DNA from: Bacteroidia bacterium
GTDB taxonomy: Bacteria > Bacteroidota > Bacteroidia > SXHM01
Assembly (NCBI GenBank): GCA_022072225.1
Contig: JAJVIC010000009.1
Span: forward strand, 856,472-920,471
Reading direction: 5' to 3'
DNA length: 64,000 nucleotides
The position numbers and the translations under genes were made by a program. The stretch's first letter is position 1; every line of letters begins with the position of its first letter. The notes beneath the pieces were generated by a model that was given only the letters and a program-made list of their open reading frames with translations, had not been told where the DNA came from and did no database searches. Below are positions 30,017-39,112 of this stretch, one piece after another.

Positions 30017-30762
30017 AAACTCCCAGCAACTCTTTTTTTACACTGTGTTTCTCTGTGTTTGTTTTTTTTTCACAAGCAGGAGATTTGTTTGCTCAACGGG
30101 AAGAACGAAAGTTGATTGAGAATGGAAATACTGAATACAAAGCCGGTAAATACAACGAAGCTGAGATTCTTTATCGAAAGAGTTTGGAGAAAAACCGGGA
30201 GTCTGAAATTGCTAACTATAACTTGGGTGATGCACTCTATAAACAAGGGAAATATGAAGATGCTGCCAACATATTTCAGGGAATTGCAGGTAAAACAACC
30301 GACAAAGATTTGAAATCAAAAGCCTATCATAATCTCGGAAATTCATTGTTAAAGACCGAAAAATATCAGGAAAGTGTAAATGCGTATAAAAATGCTTTGA
30401 AGACTAATTCTGTAGATGACGAAACACGTTACAATCTTGCTTATGCCATGAGCAAATTGCAGCAACAACAGCAACAAAATCAACAGAATCAGGATAAGAA
30501 AGAAGATAAGCAGGATAAACAGGAGCAACAAAAACAGGACGAGAAAAAGGAAGACAAACGACAAGACCAACAGCAAGCTGATAACAAGGAACAACAGGAA
30601 AAAGAGGAACAGCAGCAGCAACAAAAACAAGATAAATTATCACAAAAGGATGCAGAACGAATGTTAGATGCATTGGGTAAAGAAGAAAAAGATGTACAGG
30701 ATAAAATGAAAAAGGAGCGCTTGAAACAGGCACAAAAAGTTAAGGTTGAAAAGGATTGGTAG
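30013..30762 (+). CDS. batC: BatC, TPR protein with Gln/Lys/Glu-rich tail
   Basis: 249 residues. A signal peptide (about 1-28) is followed by about three tetratricopeptide repeats (about 30-140, e.g. AEILYRKSLEKNRESEIANY). After residue 145 comes a highly repetitive, charged Gln/Lys/Asp/Glu tail, likely disordered or coiled coil. TPRs should mediate contacts within the Bat complex in the periplasm. A 113-bp gap without clear signals separates it from batD. Confidence 0.9.
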   Translation: MKTPSNSFFTLCFSVFVFFSQAGDLFAQREERKLIENGNTEYKAGKYNEAEILYRKSLEKNRESEIANYNLGDALYKQGKYEDAANIFQGIAGKTTDKDLKSKAYHNLGNSLLKTEKYQESVNAYKNALKTNSVDDETRYNLAYAMSKLQQQQQQNQQNQDKKEDKQDKQEQQKQDEKKEDKRQDQQQADNKEQQEKEEQQQQQKQDKLSQKDAERMLDALGKEEKDVQDKMKKERLKQAQKVKVEKDW

Positions 30763-30875
30763 TCTTTATAGTTATTTTGAAAATGCTTCAGATGCTAATA
30801 CAAAAATTCTGAAACAAGTTCAAATTATGGAGATTAGAAATATTTAGTTGATTTGCAGAAATATTGAAAGAGAAA

Positions 30876-32681
30876 ATGAAATATGTATTGATGCTGCTGC
30901 TTGTTGTCACAGGCACTTATGGACTTTCAGCTGCAGAAATTATATTTGAGGCATCCTCAAAATCTACAGTTTCTCTCGGTGAACGCTTTCAGGTAGCATT
31001 TGAGTTAAATACGAATGGAAGTGGTTTTAAAGCTCCTTCTTTTACGGGTTTTGATATTTTATCTGGTCCGAACCAAAGTACCAGTATGCAGTTTGTGAAT
31101 GGCAATATGTCACAATCGCTTACATACTCATTTGTATTACAAGCTACCAAGGAAGGCACCTATACTATTTCCCCGGCAAAAATCAAAGTGAACGGAACAG
31201 AAATTGAGTCAAATGAACTTAAGATTACAGTTGTAAAAGGTTCATCAAATACTCAACAGTCTCAGCAAAACGGTAAACAACAGGGAACACAGGGTCAGCA
31301 AGGTGCATCTTCATCAGATGGACAAACATTTGTGCGCATCAGTTTCAGTAAAACAAAAGCTTACCGCGGTGAGGCAATTGTGGTAACCCATAAAATTTAT
31401 ACCAAACAAAGTATTGTAGGCTTTGAGGATGTAAAGTTTCCTTCTTACGATGGTTTTTGGAGTGAAGATATTCAGCAGCCACAGCAAATTACCCTAAACC
31501 GAGAAACATATAACGGAGAAGTTTACAATGCCGGAGTATTAAAACAAAGTATCCTTTATCCACAGAAAGCAGGTAAAATTCAGATTGATCCTTTTGTTGT
31601 AGATGTTATTATTCGAGAACAGACCAGAGGTGGTAACAGTATTTTTGATCAGTTTTTCGGTTCATATCAGGATGTAAAAAAATCATTAAAAACAAGCACT
31701 ACTTCTCTAGATATATTGCCATATCCTCTGACAGAACAGCCAGCTGATTTCAGTGGTTTGACTGGTGATTTCACTATGAAAGCTGAGATTACAAAAACTC
31801 AGGTTGAAGCTAATGATGCAGTTAATTTAAAAATTACAATCAGCGGAACTGGTAATATGAAGCAAGTGGATTCACCTTCTCTTGAATTTCCGCCAGATAT
31901 TGAAAGCTACGACCCTAAAACGGTTGATAACATAAAAGTAGGAGCGAGTAATGTATCGGGTAGCCGTACATTTGACTATCTCTTGATTCCACGCCATGCA
32001 GGTGAATTTAAAATCGGTCCGTTTTCGTTTAGTTATTTTGATGCTGTAAAAGGAAAATATGTTACGCTTACACAGTCTGAATTCACACTTCAGGTGGGTA
32101 AAGGCAGTGGAGAAGAGGACAAAGCAACCGGTGTTACCATTGCAAGCAAAGAAGACCTGAAAGTATTGGGAAGCGATATACGTTTTATTAAAACAAATGA
32201 AGCAACTGTTACAGAAAAAGGAAAATATTTTTTCCGTTCACCTTTGTTCTTTACATTAAGCGGAATACCTCTATTACTTTATCTTGGTTTCTTTCTATGG
32301 CACCGTAATATGGTAAAGCAAAGCGGAAATGTTGCCTTGATGAAAAGTCGCAGAGCTAATAAAATTGCTGGTAAACGACTGGCATTGGCTAAAAAGTTTT
32401 TACAGGAAAAAAAGAAGAACGAATATTACGAAGAGATATTTAAAGCACTTTGGGGTTATATCAGCGATAAACTCTCAATTCCTGTTGCTGAACTGACAAA
32501 AGAAAAGATTAAAGAAACGATGCTTGCTAAGAATATAAACGAATCAACTATCAATGAATTTATTGCTCTGCTTGATAAGGCAGAATTTGCGCGTTTTGCT
32601 CCTTCAGGCGGAGAAAGAGAAATGGATACTGTTTATACAGAATCCGCAGATGTTATCAGTAAAATTGAAGGTAATGTTTAA
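30876..32681 (+). CDS. batD: BatD, oxygen-tolerance membrane protein
   Basis: 601 residues. Signal peptide (about 1-20, MKYVLMLLLVVTG), large exported region of repeated immunoglobulin-like beta domains (about 25-440), a Gln/Ser-rich linker near 125-145, one membrane helix (about 450-470) and a cytoplasmic helical tail. This is the standard BatD layout. ATG 30876 is preferred to a TTG four codons earlier. It overlaps batE by 8 bp. Confidence 0.92.
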   Translation: MKYVLMLLLVVTGTYGLSAAEIIFEASSKSTVSLGERFQVAFELNTNGSGFKAPSFTGFDILSGPNQSTSMQFVNGNMSQSLTYSFVLQATKEGTYTISPAKIKVNGTEIESNELKITVVKGSSNTQQSQQNGKQQGTQGQQGASSSDGQTFVRISFSKTKAYRGEAIVVTHKIYTKQSIVGFEDVKFPSYDGFWSEDIQQPQQITLNRETYNGEVYNAGVLKQSILYPQKAGKIQIDPFVVDVIIREQTRGGNSIFDQFFGSYQDVKKSLKTSTTSLDILPYPLTEQPADFSGLTGDFTMKAEITKTQVEANDAVNLKITISGTGNMKQVDSPSLEFPPDIESYDPKTVDNIKVGASNVSGSRTFDYLLIPRHAGEFKIGPFSFSYFDAVKGKYVTLTQSEFTLQVGKGSGEEDKATGVTIASKEDLKVLGSDIRFIKTNEATVTEKGKYFFRSPLFFTLSGIPLLLYLGFFLWHRNMVKQSGNVALMKSRRANKIAGKRLALAKKFLQEKKKNEYYEEIFKALWGYISDKLSIPVAELTKEKIKETMLAKNINESTINEFIALLDKAEFARFAPSGGEREMDTVYTESADVISKIEGNV

Positions 32682-33504
32682 GAATAAATTCATAGTTCGC
32701 ATTCCGATGATAGCAGCTGTCAACTGGCAGCCGTCAGGAGTTAGTTTTCCCAAACACTTTTCAATATATCTGATTGTTTTTCTATTTGCTGTATTCTCAG
32801 CTTTTGCTGACAACACTTCACTCTACAACGAAGCCAATGAACTATATAAAAAAGCTGAATACCAGGCAGCAATTGAAAAATATGAACTGGTGCTGAAAAG
32901 TAATTTTGTAAGTGGTGAATTGTATTATAATCTTGGTAATGCTTATTTTAAGACTAATCAAATTCCAATGGCTATACTTTGCTATGAGCGGGCAAAAAAG
33001 CTAATGCCGGGTGATGAAGATGTGGAGTTTAATCTCAGTATTGCTAATCTTAAAATAGTTGACAAAATAGAAGTGATGCCCCGCTTGTTTATTTATGGCT
33101 GGATAGATTTTTTGATGAATATTTTTAGCTTTGAAGGTTGGGCTTGGGCAGGAATTATATCACTGGTTTTGGCTATGTTCGGTTTTGTACTCTTCAGAAC
33201 ATCGGAAGCAACAGGATTGAGAAAAGTCTTTTTCTATACGGGTTTAGTGCTTGTTGTTTTTACTGTTAAATCATTTGTAATTGCTAACATACAATATAAA
33301 AAAGCAACGGGTGAAAACACCGCCATTATATTTACACCAACTGTAAATGTGAAAAGTTCACCTGTAGCAAACGGCACTAACCTGTTTGTGCTTCATGAAG
33401 GCACAAAAGTAGAACTGCTTGATAAAGTAGGTGAGTGGAGTAAAATAAAACTCAGCGATGGCAATCAGGGTTGGGTAGAAACAGCGAGTTTTGTTGTTAT
33501 CTAA
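32674..33504 (+). CDS. batE: BatE, TPR protein with C-terminal SH3-like domain
   Basis: 276 residues from the ATG at 32674 that overlaps batD; a later ATG (32707) is possible. The signal/anchor region (about 25-45) is followed by two TPR-like repeats (YNEANELYKKAEYQAAIEKY onward), two membrane helices (about 155-205) and an SH3-like domain with VKSSPVANGTNL and GNQGWVETASF. Last gene of the bat operon. The N-terminal 20 codons contain a CAGCTGTCAACTGGCAG-type repeat remnant, suggesting repeat insertion at the 5' end. Confidence 0.9.
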   Translation: MFKNKFIVRIPMIAAVNWQPSGVSFPKHFSIYLIVFLFAVFSAFADNTSLYNEANELYKKAEYQAAIEKYELVLKSNFVSGELYYNLGNAYFKTNQIPMAILCYERAKKLMPGDEDVEFNLSIANLKIVDKIEVMPRLFIYGWIDFLMNIFSFEGWAWAGIISLVLAMFGFVLFRTSEATGLRKVFFYTGLVLVVFTVKSFVIANIQYKKATGENTAIIFTPTVNVKSSPVANGTNLFVLHEGTKVELLDKVGEWSKIKLSDGNQGWVETASFVVI

Positions 33505-33538
33505 TTCCAACCTTACCAATTATCGATTAAAAATGCCA

Positions 33539-33907
33539 TTGGTGCCGCCACAGAGGTAATTGCTTTATTCCGATTAACGTTGTGGCCACCACAAGACGAG
33601 TTGGTTTATTCCCCATTGGGTTGTGGCCGCCACAGAAGCGATTAGCTTATCCCGATTACCATTGTGGCCACCACAAGACGAGTTGGCTTATTACCCATTT
33701 GGTTGTGGTCGCCACAGAAGCGATTGGCTTATCCCGATTACCATTGTGGCCACTACAAGATAAATTGGCTTATTCCCCATTTGGTTGTGGCCGCCACAGA
33801 AGCGATTAGCTTATCCCGATTACCATTGTGGCCGTCACAGAGTAGATAGGTGTTTTCAAAAAGGTGTTGTGACCACAACAGAAAGGTTAGCAGTTGCCCC
33901 AAAAGTA
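33539..33907. repeat. Nine-unit 41-bp tandem array with palindromic cores
   Basis: Units begin at 33539, 33580, 33621, 33662, 33703, 33744, 33785, 33826 and 33867, an exact 41-bp period. Each opens with TTGTGGCCRCCACA or a close variant, a near-perfect palindrome (TGTGG...CCACA). Two subtypes alternate: one continues AGACGAGTTGGCTTATTCCC, the other GAAGCGATTAGCTTATCCCG, giving an 82-bp higher-order repeat; the first and last units are degenerate. 41 is not a multiple of 3, so it cannot encode a regular protein repeat. It fills most of the 596-bp gap between batE and sucD; the remaining ~190 bp before sucD hold no gene, only the sucD promoter. Confidence 0.92.
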
Positions 33908-34063
33908 TTGTTTCAGTTACAAACGCTGATAGGATGACCCAAACAGAATTAAGTGGGTTGAAAAAATGGAGGTGTAGAACATAGGTGATGCAAATTAAGT
34001 TCATCCTTATTGATACTTATGGATAATTGAAATAAATACACATTCAATATATAATCCAATTTC

Positions 34064-34071
34064 TATCTTTG
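34064..34071 (+). promoter_or_regulatory. -7 promoter element of sucD
   Basis: TATCTTTG, a perfect TAnnTTTG, 29 bp before the sucD ATG. No convincing -33 box upstream. Confidence 0.6.
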
Positions 34072-34100
34072 CCAACTCTTAAATAAAAACAGAAAAATAC

Positions 34101-34982
34101 ATGAGCGTTTTAGTTAATAAAAATTCAAAGATTTTAGTTCAAGGTTTCACAGGAAGCGAAGGCACTTTTCATGCTACGCAGATGCTTGAATATGGAACTA
34201 ATGTTGTAGGTGGTGTTACTCCCGGAAAAGGTGGTTCTGAACATTTAGGCAAACCTGTTTTCAATACAGTTGCCGATGCAGTAAAAGCAACAGGCGCTGA
34301 TGTTTCTATCGTTTTTGTTCCACCGGCATTCGCAGGCGATGCAATTATGGAAGCTGCCGAGGCTGGAATTGCATTGGTAGTTTGTATCACTGAAGGAATT
34401 CCTGTGAAAGACATGGTAACCGTAAAAGCTTATTTGAGTGATAAAAAAACAAGACTGATCGGGCCGAATTGTCCGGGTGTTATAACAGCTGAAGAATGTA
34501 AAGTTGGTATTATGCCAGGCTTCGTTTTCAAAAAAGGAAGAGTTGGAATCGTTTCCAAATCAGGAACATTGACCTACGAAGCTGCTGATCAGGTTGTGAA
34601 AGCAGGATTAGGAGTTTCTACCGCTATTGGTATTGGTGGCGACCCGATAATTGGTACTACCACCAAAGAGGCAGTTGAATTATTTATGAATGACCCTGAA
34701 ACAGATGCAATTGTTATGATCGGTGAAATTGGCGGTAGCCTTGAAGCTGATGCTGCACGTTGGATAAAAGCACACGGCACAAAACCCGTAGTTGGTTTCA
34801 TTGCCGGGCAAACTGCACCTCCGGGACGCAGAATGGGTCATGCAGGAGCTATTGTTGGCGGTGCTGATGATACAGCAGCAGCCAAAATGAAAATTATGCG
34901 TGAGTGCGGAATTCACGTTGTTGAATCGCCTGCTGTAATCGGCAAAACAATTGCACAGGTATTGAATAAAGTAGTGGCTTAG
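34101..34982 (+). CDS. sucD: Succinyl-CoA ligase, alpha subunit
   Basis: 293 residues. The subunit binds CoA and carries the phosphohistidine intermediate; phospho-acceptor His247 lies in [13 protein letters not shown]. The N-terminal CoA-binding domain has [10 protein letters not shown] and GVTPGKGG. It acts in the TCA cycle with SucC, interconverting succinyl-CoA and succinate with ATP or GTP formation. sucC is not adjacent, as is common in Bacteroidota. A promoter element lies upstream and a strong intrinsic terminator downstream, so it is probably monocistronic. Confidence 0.97.
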   Translation: MSVLVNKNSKILVQGFTGSEGTFHATQMLEYGTNVVGGVTPGKGGSEHLGKPVFNTVADAVKATGADVSIVFVPPAFAGDAIMEAAEAGIALVVCITEGIPVKDMVTVKAYLSDKKTRLIGPNCPGVITAEECKVGIMPGFVFKKGRVGIVSKSGTLTYEAADQVVKAGLGVSTAIGIGGDPIIGTTTKEAVELFMNDPETDAIVMIGEIGGSLEADAARWIKAHGTKPVVGFIAGQTAPPGRRMGHAGAIVGGADDTAAAKMKIMRECGIHVVESPAVIGKTIAQVLNKVVA

Positions 34983-35006
34983 GCCTCTTTCAGATTTCAG
35001 AATTTT

Positions 35007-35036
35007 AAAGCAGATTGATTTATCAATCTGCTTTTT
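35007..35036 (+). terminator. Intrinsic terminator after sucD
   Basis: AAAGCAGATTGA (35007-35018) pairs perfectly with 35023-35034 and the hairpin is followed by a T-run (TTTTTT). It lies 24 bp after the sucD stop and just before the convergent acyltransferase gene, so it may also end transcripts from the other side. Confidence 0.9.
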
Positions 35037-35055
35037 TATTGCTTTAATTTAAAAT

Positions 35056-35985
35056 TTAATAGCTGTATTTTCTCTGTTGCACTGCTGCATAAGCCAGCAA
35101 TGGCAGTAGAATAAAGACAGATAGTGCAATAAACTTATTTACACCTGCCAATATAATTAATAGGCTGAGTAGTCCAACAAATAAGGGATATGTAAAGAGT
35201 AATATCCCGAATAAAACTGCATGGTAGAAAACAGTGTCCTTTGTTTTTTTAGCAACGAAATTTTTGACCGGATAATAAAAAGGTGAGTGAATAATGTTGC
35301 CTAAAAATGCAAACAAAACTATCCAGTAGTTTTTAACCGGTCTTCTGTTTTTATTTTCTTTCCATACCAGTTTTTCAAATTCTTCATATACACTATTGTT
35401 GAAAGCTAACAGGTTTGAAGCTGTATCTTTTTCTTTGAAAATTTCATCAGGATGCAGCAACTTCCCCGGATGAACTTCCACACGCATTCCAACTTTTTTG
35501 AAATCAGAATAATTGATTCCCAATGGTAGAATTTTTAATGGAATTTTGACGTTATGGCAATTCAGAGCAATGCGAGCAGCACCTTTTTTGAAAGAGCGGA
35601 GCCCATATTCCTGAACACAAAGTCCTTCAATAAAGATCAACACTATTCCATTTTTGGATAAAATTTCCTGACTTCGTTGAAATGTTTTTTCGTTCAGGTG
35701 CAGGTTCTCTTTTCCTTCACTTAAACGATAAATTGGAATCATGTTTAATGTTTTAAGCAACGCATTGTGCCAAGTTTTTTTGAATGCATCGCCCCGCGCC
35801 AGAAAATGAACTGGTTCTTTAAATAAAGCACCTATAATAACCGCATCAAAAAACGAATTCGGATGGTTGGCGGTAATCAGCAACGGACCTTTACTGTTAA
35901 GCGCGCGATGGTTGTGTATATCTATATCACCGCAAAAAATCTTCAGCGCAAGGCGTACAAATATTTTAAGGATGGGATAAACCAC
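35056..35985 (-). CDS. Lysophospholipid / glycerol-phosphate acyltransferase family protein
   Basis: 309 residues. The acyltransferase motif appears as NHPNSFFDAV (H-X5-D rather than the classical H-X4-D, as I recall for a Bacteroidota subgroup), with a second block FIEGLCVQEYG in the place of the FPEG motif. Two or three membrane helices lie in the C-terminal third (about 225-300). It probably acylates lysophosphatidate or a related glycerolipid at the inner membrane. It begins 3 bp after the stop of the myo-inositol oxygenase gene on the same strand, so the two are likely co-transcribed. Confidence 0.82.
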   Translation of the reverse strand: MVYPILKIFVRLALKIFCGDIDIHNHRALNSKGPLLITANHPNSFFDAVIIGALFKEPVHFLARGDAFKKTWHNALLKTLNMIPIYRLSEGKENLHLNEKTFQRSQEILSKNGIVLIFIEGLCVQEYGLRSFKKGAARIALNCHNVKIPLKILPLGINYSDFKKVGMRVEVHPGKLLHPDEIFKEKDTASNLLAFNNSVYEEFEKLVWKENKNRRPVKNYWIVLFAFLGNIIHSPFYYPVKNFVAKKTKDTVFYHAVLFGILLFTYPLFVGLLSLLIILAGVNKFIALSVFILLPLLAYAAVQQRKYSY

Positions 35986-35988
35986 ACA

Positions 35989-36810
35989 TCAGAAATAAAC
36001 AGGTTTATCGCCCAGGTATTTTTGAATAATTGGAAGATAATATGCCTTCAGTTCTTCAAGGTTATAGCTTTCTGCGCGTTTGGTGTAAAGATCGTATTGG
36101 TTGAAATCTTTTACCCATTCTTTGTAAAGATGGTCACGTTCATTCATCAGATGCGTATAGCTTCCTCCTGTGTGCCACGGATAAAAAGAGTGGTAGCGAA
36201 TCATTACCATTCCTTCTTCCGGAATTTTATTTGCAGTATGATTTTTTAAAACAGAGTAAAGATATTCATCGTGTCCCCAGGCTTTCAGCGTATTGTCAAG
36301 ACCGCAATTGGGTTGATAAATTCCGTACTCGGTATTGTATCGTGTATCCTGCATATCAGGATTAAGTTCGTTAAATTCAGCATAAACGCATGTGTCAGGA
36401 AGTTTGCACCCAACCAGAAAAATATCACCTACCAAGCCCCATTGTTCTTTAAGGGTTGTTCCGTCTTCATCTTTTCCCCACAAGTACATTACTTTTCCAA
36501 GATCGTGAATCAAACCAACTAATTGCATCCAGTCAGGACGGTTGTCTGCTCTCATGCCTTCAGCCGCCTGAATTAAGTGCATTACATTCGGCAGATTCAT
36601 GTCCGGATCACTGAGGTCAACAAAGTTGTTCAGCTTTTCCATCGCATCCCAGATATGCATCGGGCGGTTGAACGTAAGATATTCTTTTCGCATACGCTCA
36701 ACATATTCTACCGTTTGGCGCGAACGCATTTTACGATAATTGTCGCGGATGACTTCAATGGTATCACCTTGCGAGTAGTTGCGGAATTGCTTTTCTGTAG
36801 TTGTTTCCAT
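35989..36810 (-). CDS. Myo-inositol oxygenase
   Basis: 273 residues from the ATG giving METTTEKQFRNYSQ. Myo-inositol oxygenase uses a di-iron centre and O2 to cleave myo-inositol to D-glucuronate. All six expected metal ligands can be placed: His78, His102-Asp103 in LIHDLGKVMY, His180 in AWGHDEYLY, His207 in IRYHSFYPWH and Asp240 in YDLYTK; nearly full family length (~285). The enzyme is best known from animals, plants and fungi and is much rarer in bacteria. It is divergent from an MFS carrier and near a GHMP kinase/uridylyltransferase pair that could use glucuronate. A TAATTTTG element lies very near the start but too close to be a normal promoter for this ATG. Confidence 0.93.
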   Translation of the reverse strand: METTTEKQFRNYSQGDTIEVIRDNYRKMRSRQTVEYVERMRKEYLTFNRPMHIWDAMEKLNNFVDLSDPDMNLPNVMHLIQAAEGMRADNRPDWMQLVGLIHDLGKVMYLWGKDEDGTTLKEQWGLVGDIFLVGCKLPDTCVYAEFNELNPDMQDTRYNTEYGIYQPNCGLDNTLKAWGHDEYLYSVLKNHTANKIPEEGMVMIRYHSFYPWHTGGSYTHLMNERDHLYKEWVKDFNQYDLYTKRAESYNLEELKAYYLPIIQKYLGDKPVYF

Positions 36811-36869
36811 GCGTACAAAATTATGAGAAATCATTTACGGTTTGCGCTTTTTCCCTATTATTGAAAACT

Positions 36870-38219
36870 GTGAGTACCGACAAAACACTTATTGGCAGTT
36901 ATCGCTGGCGAATCTGCGCCTTGTTATTTTTTGCCACTACGGTAAATTATATCGACCGCAATGTGCTTTCGTTTGCCATGATTGACGGGTTCTTTCGTAA
37001 GGAAATGTTGGGCTTACCCGAAGATGCTATTTTGACACAAGCCGATACTGACCGCTTTAAAGAAATGATGGGCTATGTGGATGCCGCTTTCAAAATGGCT
37101 TATGCATTAGGCTTTTTGATTATGGGATATGTGATTGATAAATTCGGAACACGCAAAGGTTTTTCAGTAGCCATTTCGGTGTGGAGTATTGCCGGAGTTT
37201 TAAATGGTTTTGTTGGTTCGGTAAAAGGATTAGTTGGAACCCGGTTTTTATTGGGTTTGGGTGAAGCCGGAAATTTTCCTTCCGCAGTAAAAACAGTAGC
37301 AGAATGGTTTCCGCGAAAGGAGCGCTCTTTTGCAGCAGGATTATTTAATGCAGGTGCAAACATTGGTGTAATTGTTACGGCATTGGCTGTGCCTTTTATT
37401 ACGGTGCAGTATGGTTGGAGGGCTTCTTTTGTTGCGACCGGTTTACTTGGTTTTGCAGTACTGATTTTTTGGCGCTTGATGTATCGCAAACCGGAAGAGC
37501 ATCCGCAACTGAGCATGACAGAATTTGACTATATCAACTCTGATAAAGATGAAACTTCAGGAGAAAAAATCTCGTGGCTGAAATTGTTACAGCACCGCCA
37601 AACATGGGCTTTTGCTGTCGGTAAATTTATGGCTGATCCAATCTGGTATTTCTACCTCACCTGGCTCCCCGATTTTTTTAACAGCAGTGAATCGCTGGAA
37701 CAGAAATTGGATTTAAAGAACATCGGATTACCTTTTATCATTATTTATTTGGTGAGTGATGGCGGAAGTATTTTCTTCGGATGGCTTTCATCGCGTTTGA
37801 TTCAAAAAGGTTGGAGTGTAAATAATGCACGAAAAATAACCATGCTTATTTGTGCATTGTGTGTGGTTCCGATTGTGTTTGCTTCTACAACATCAAGTGT
37901 TGCTGTTGCAGTTGCTTTAATCGCATTGGCTGCTGCTGCACATCAGGGTTGGTCAGCAAATATGTACACACTGGCATCGGATATGTTTCCTAAAAGCAAT
38001 GTAGGTTCGGTAGTAGGAATTGGCAGTATGTTCGGAGCAATAGGAGGTGTTTTGTTTGCAGCTTCCACCGGAATTATTCGCGTGAAGTTTGGCTATATTC
38101 CTTTGTTTGCAATTGCCGGAAGTGCTTATCTGATTGCATTGGTGCTTATACATTTGCTTGCACCGAAACTTGATAAGATTGAAACCGTCATTGCGAGCGA
38201 TAGCGAAGCAATCTCATGA
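36870..38219 (+). CDS. MFS transporter, anion:cation symporter (hexuronate-type) family
   Basis: About 449 residues from a GTG at 36870 (an open frame extends to 36801 but overlaps the divergent gene). Twelve membrane segments are visible; the first carries VNYIDRNVLSFA and loop 2-3 has GYVIDKFGTRKGF, as in the ACS family that includes ExuT/GudP-like sugar-acid carriers. Its place between myo-inositol oxygenase and the kinase/uridylyltransferase pair suggests uptake of myo-inositol, glucuronate or a related acid (inference). The last ~11 codons (TVIASDSEAIS and stop) are encoded by a dispersed inverted repeat, so the natural C-terminus has been replaced or extended. Confidence 0.88.
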   Translation: MSTDKTLIGSYRWRICALLFFATTVNYIDRNVLSFAMIDGFFRKEMLGLPEDAILTQADTDRFKEMMGYVDAAFKMAYALGFLIMGYVIDKFGTRKGFSVAISVWSIAGVLNGFVGSVKGLVGTRFLLGLGEAGNFPSAVKTVAEWFPRKERSFAAGLFNAGANIGVIVTALAVPFITVQYGWRASFVATGLLGFAVLIFWRLMYRKPEEHPQLSMTEFDYINSDKDETSGEKISWLKLLQHRQTWAFAVGKFMADPIWYFYLTWLPDFFNSSESLEQKLDLKNIGLPFIIIYLVSDGGSIFFGWLSSRLIQKGWSVNNARKITMLICALCVVPIVFASTTSSVAVAVALIALAAAAHQGWSANMYTLASDMFPKSNVGSVVGIGSMFGAIGGVLFAASTGIIRVKFGYIPLFAIAGSAYLIALVLIHLLAPKLDKIETVIASDSEAIS

Positions 38220-38259
38220 ACTTGAAGATTGCTTCGTCACTCTGTTCCTCGCAATGACG
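38186..38259. repeat. Inverted repeat element that supplies the 3' ends of two convergent genes
   Basis: Outer arms CGTCATTGCGAG (38186-38197) and CTCGCAATGACG (38248-38259) are perfectly complementary; inner arms GAAGCAATCT (38205-38214) and AGATTGCTTC (38226-38235) also pair. The MFS gene ends inside the left half and the uridylyltransferase gene ends inside the right half, each using a stop codon within the element. A degenerate copy is at 55212-55283. Similar elements are widespread in Bacteroidota intergenic DNA. Confidence 0.9.
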
Positions 38260-39112
38260 TAAGCCAGTTTTTCAATTCCTCACCAATATCTTTCCGTTTT
38301 AAACCCAGTAACAAATTGGTTTTTATAAAATCCAGTTTGTTGCCTACATCGTGGCGTTCGCCATCAAAAGCAAGCCCGTAAATACTTTGCTCGTTCATTA
38401 ATATGCGAATGGCATCGGTTAATTGAATTTCGTTGTTTACTCCCCGCTTTGTTTTTCTGATGGCATCAAAAATTTCGGGTGTCAGCACATATCGTCCTGC
38501 AAAAACAAGGTTGGAAGGGATTTTATCTTTAGCAGGTTTTTCAATCAGTTCTTTTCCTTTGAATAAGCGCTCTGCAACGTTTTCGCCTACAAATACTCCA
38601 TAGCGGTGTGCAATAGAAAGCGGCACTTCCTGCAAAGCAATTACAGGATTTTTGTATTCGTCAAAAACTTCAGCTAATTGTAAAGTCAATGGTCTTTCTG
38701 ATTCTATAATTGTATCACCAAGTAAGACAGCAAATGGTTCACCGTTCACAAATTTTTCGGCATAGCTGATTGCATCGCCCAATCCTTTTTGTTCGGGCTG
38801 ATATTCCAGGTGAATGTTGGTAAGGTGATTTAATGATTTTATGGCGTTCAGTTCTTCGCTCTTCCCTTTTTGTTCCAACACTTTTTCGAGTTCTTCATCG
38901 GCACGAAAATGCTCGCGCAATACTTCTTTGCCTTCCGAAATAATAATCAGAATATCAGTAATGCCCGATGCCACAGCTTCTTCCACTACATATTGAATTA
39001 CGGGTTTGTCAACCACTACCAGCATTTCCTTGGGTTGGGCTTTGGTAGCCGGCAGCAGACGGGTTCCAAAACCTGCCGCAGGAATTACTGCTTTTGTTAT
39101 TTTCTTTTTCAT
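38237..39112 (-). CDS. galU: GalU-type UTP--sugar-1-phosphate uridylyltransferase
   Basis: 291 residues, normal GalU length. The nucleotide-binding signature AAGFGTRLLPATKAQPKEML opens the protein, followed by VDKPVIQYVVEEA and a uridylyl/sugar site around AVLLGDTIIE. GalU makes UDP-glucose from UTP and glucose-1-phosphate; here its ATG abuts the stop of a glucuronokinase-like GHMP kinase (TAAATG), so glucuronate-1-phosphate is a candidate substrate (inference). The final residues TSLRGTE lie inside a dispersed inverted repeat, which provides the TGA stop. Confidence 0.9.
   Translation of the reverse strand: MKKKITKAVIPAAGFGTRLLPATKAQPKEMLVVVDKPVIQYVVEEAVASGITDILIIISEGKEVLREHFRADEELEKVLEQKGKSEELNAIKSLNHLTNIHLEYQPEQKGLGDAISYAEKFVNGEPFAVLLGDTIIESERPLTLQLAEVFDEYKNPVIALQEVPLSIAHRYGVFVGENVAERLFKGKELIEKPAKDKIPSNLVFAGRYVLTPEIFDAIRKTKRGVNNEIQLTDAIRILMNEQSIYGLAFDGERHDVGNKLDFIKTNLLLGLKRKDIGEELKNWLTSLRGTE

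Noticed and set aside
30349..30630. Leu-rich hydrophobic frame antisense to batC
   Set aside because: It is the complement of the CAG/CAA/AAA-rich low-complexity tail of batC, which always reads as Leu/Phe on the other strand.
33582..33849. Two overlapping plus-strand open frames rich in Trp/His/Pro within the 41-bp array
   Set aside because: They are the same repeat read in different frames; the 41-bp period shifts the frame each unit and there is no start context or family similarity.
33539..33907. CRISPR array
   Set aside because: Whole units repeat without unique spacers, and no cas genes are near.
36816..36823. Promoter -7 box (TAATTTTG, minus strand) for myo-inositol oxygenase
   Set aside because: It lies only 5 bp from the chosen ATG, leaving no leader; other promoters in the window are 17 bp or more away. 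Possibly chance.
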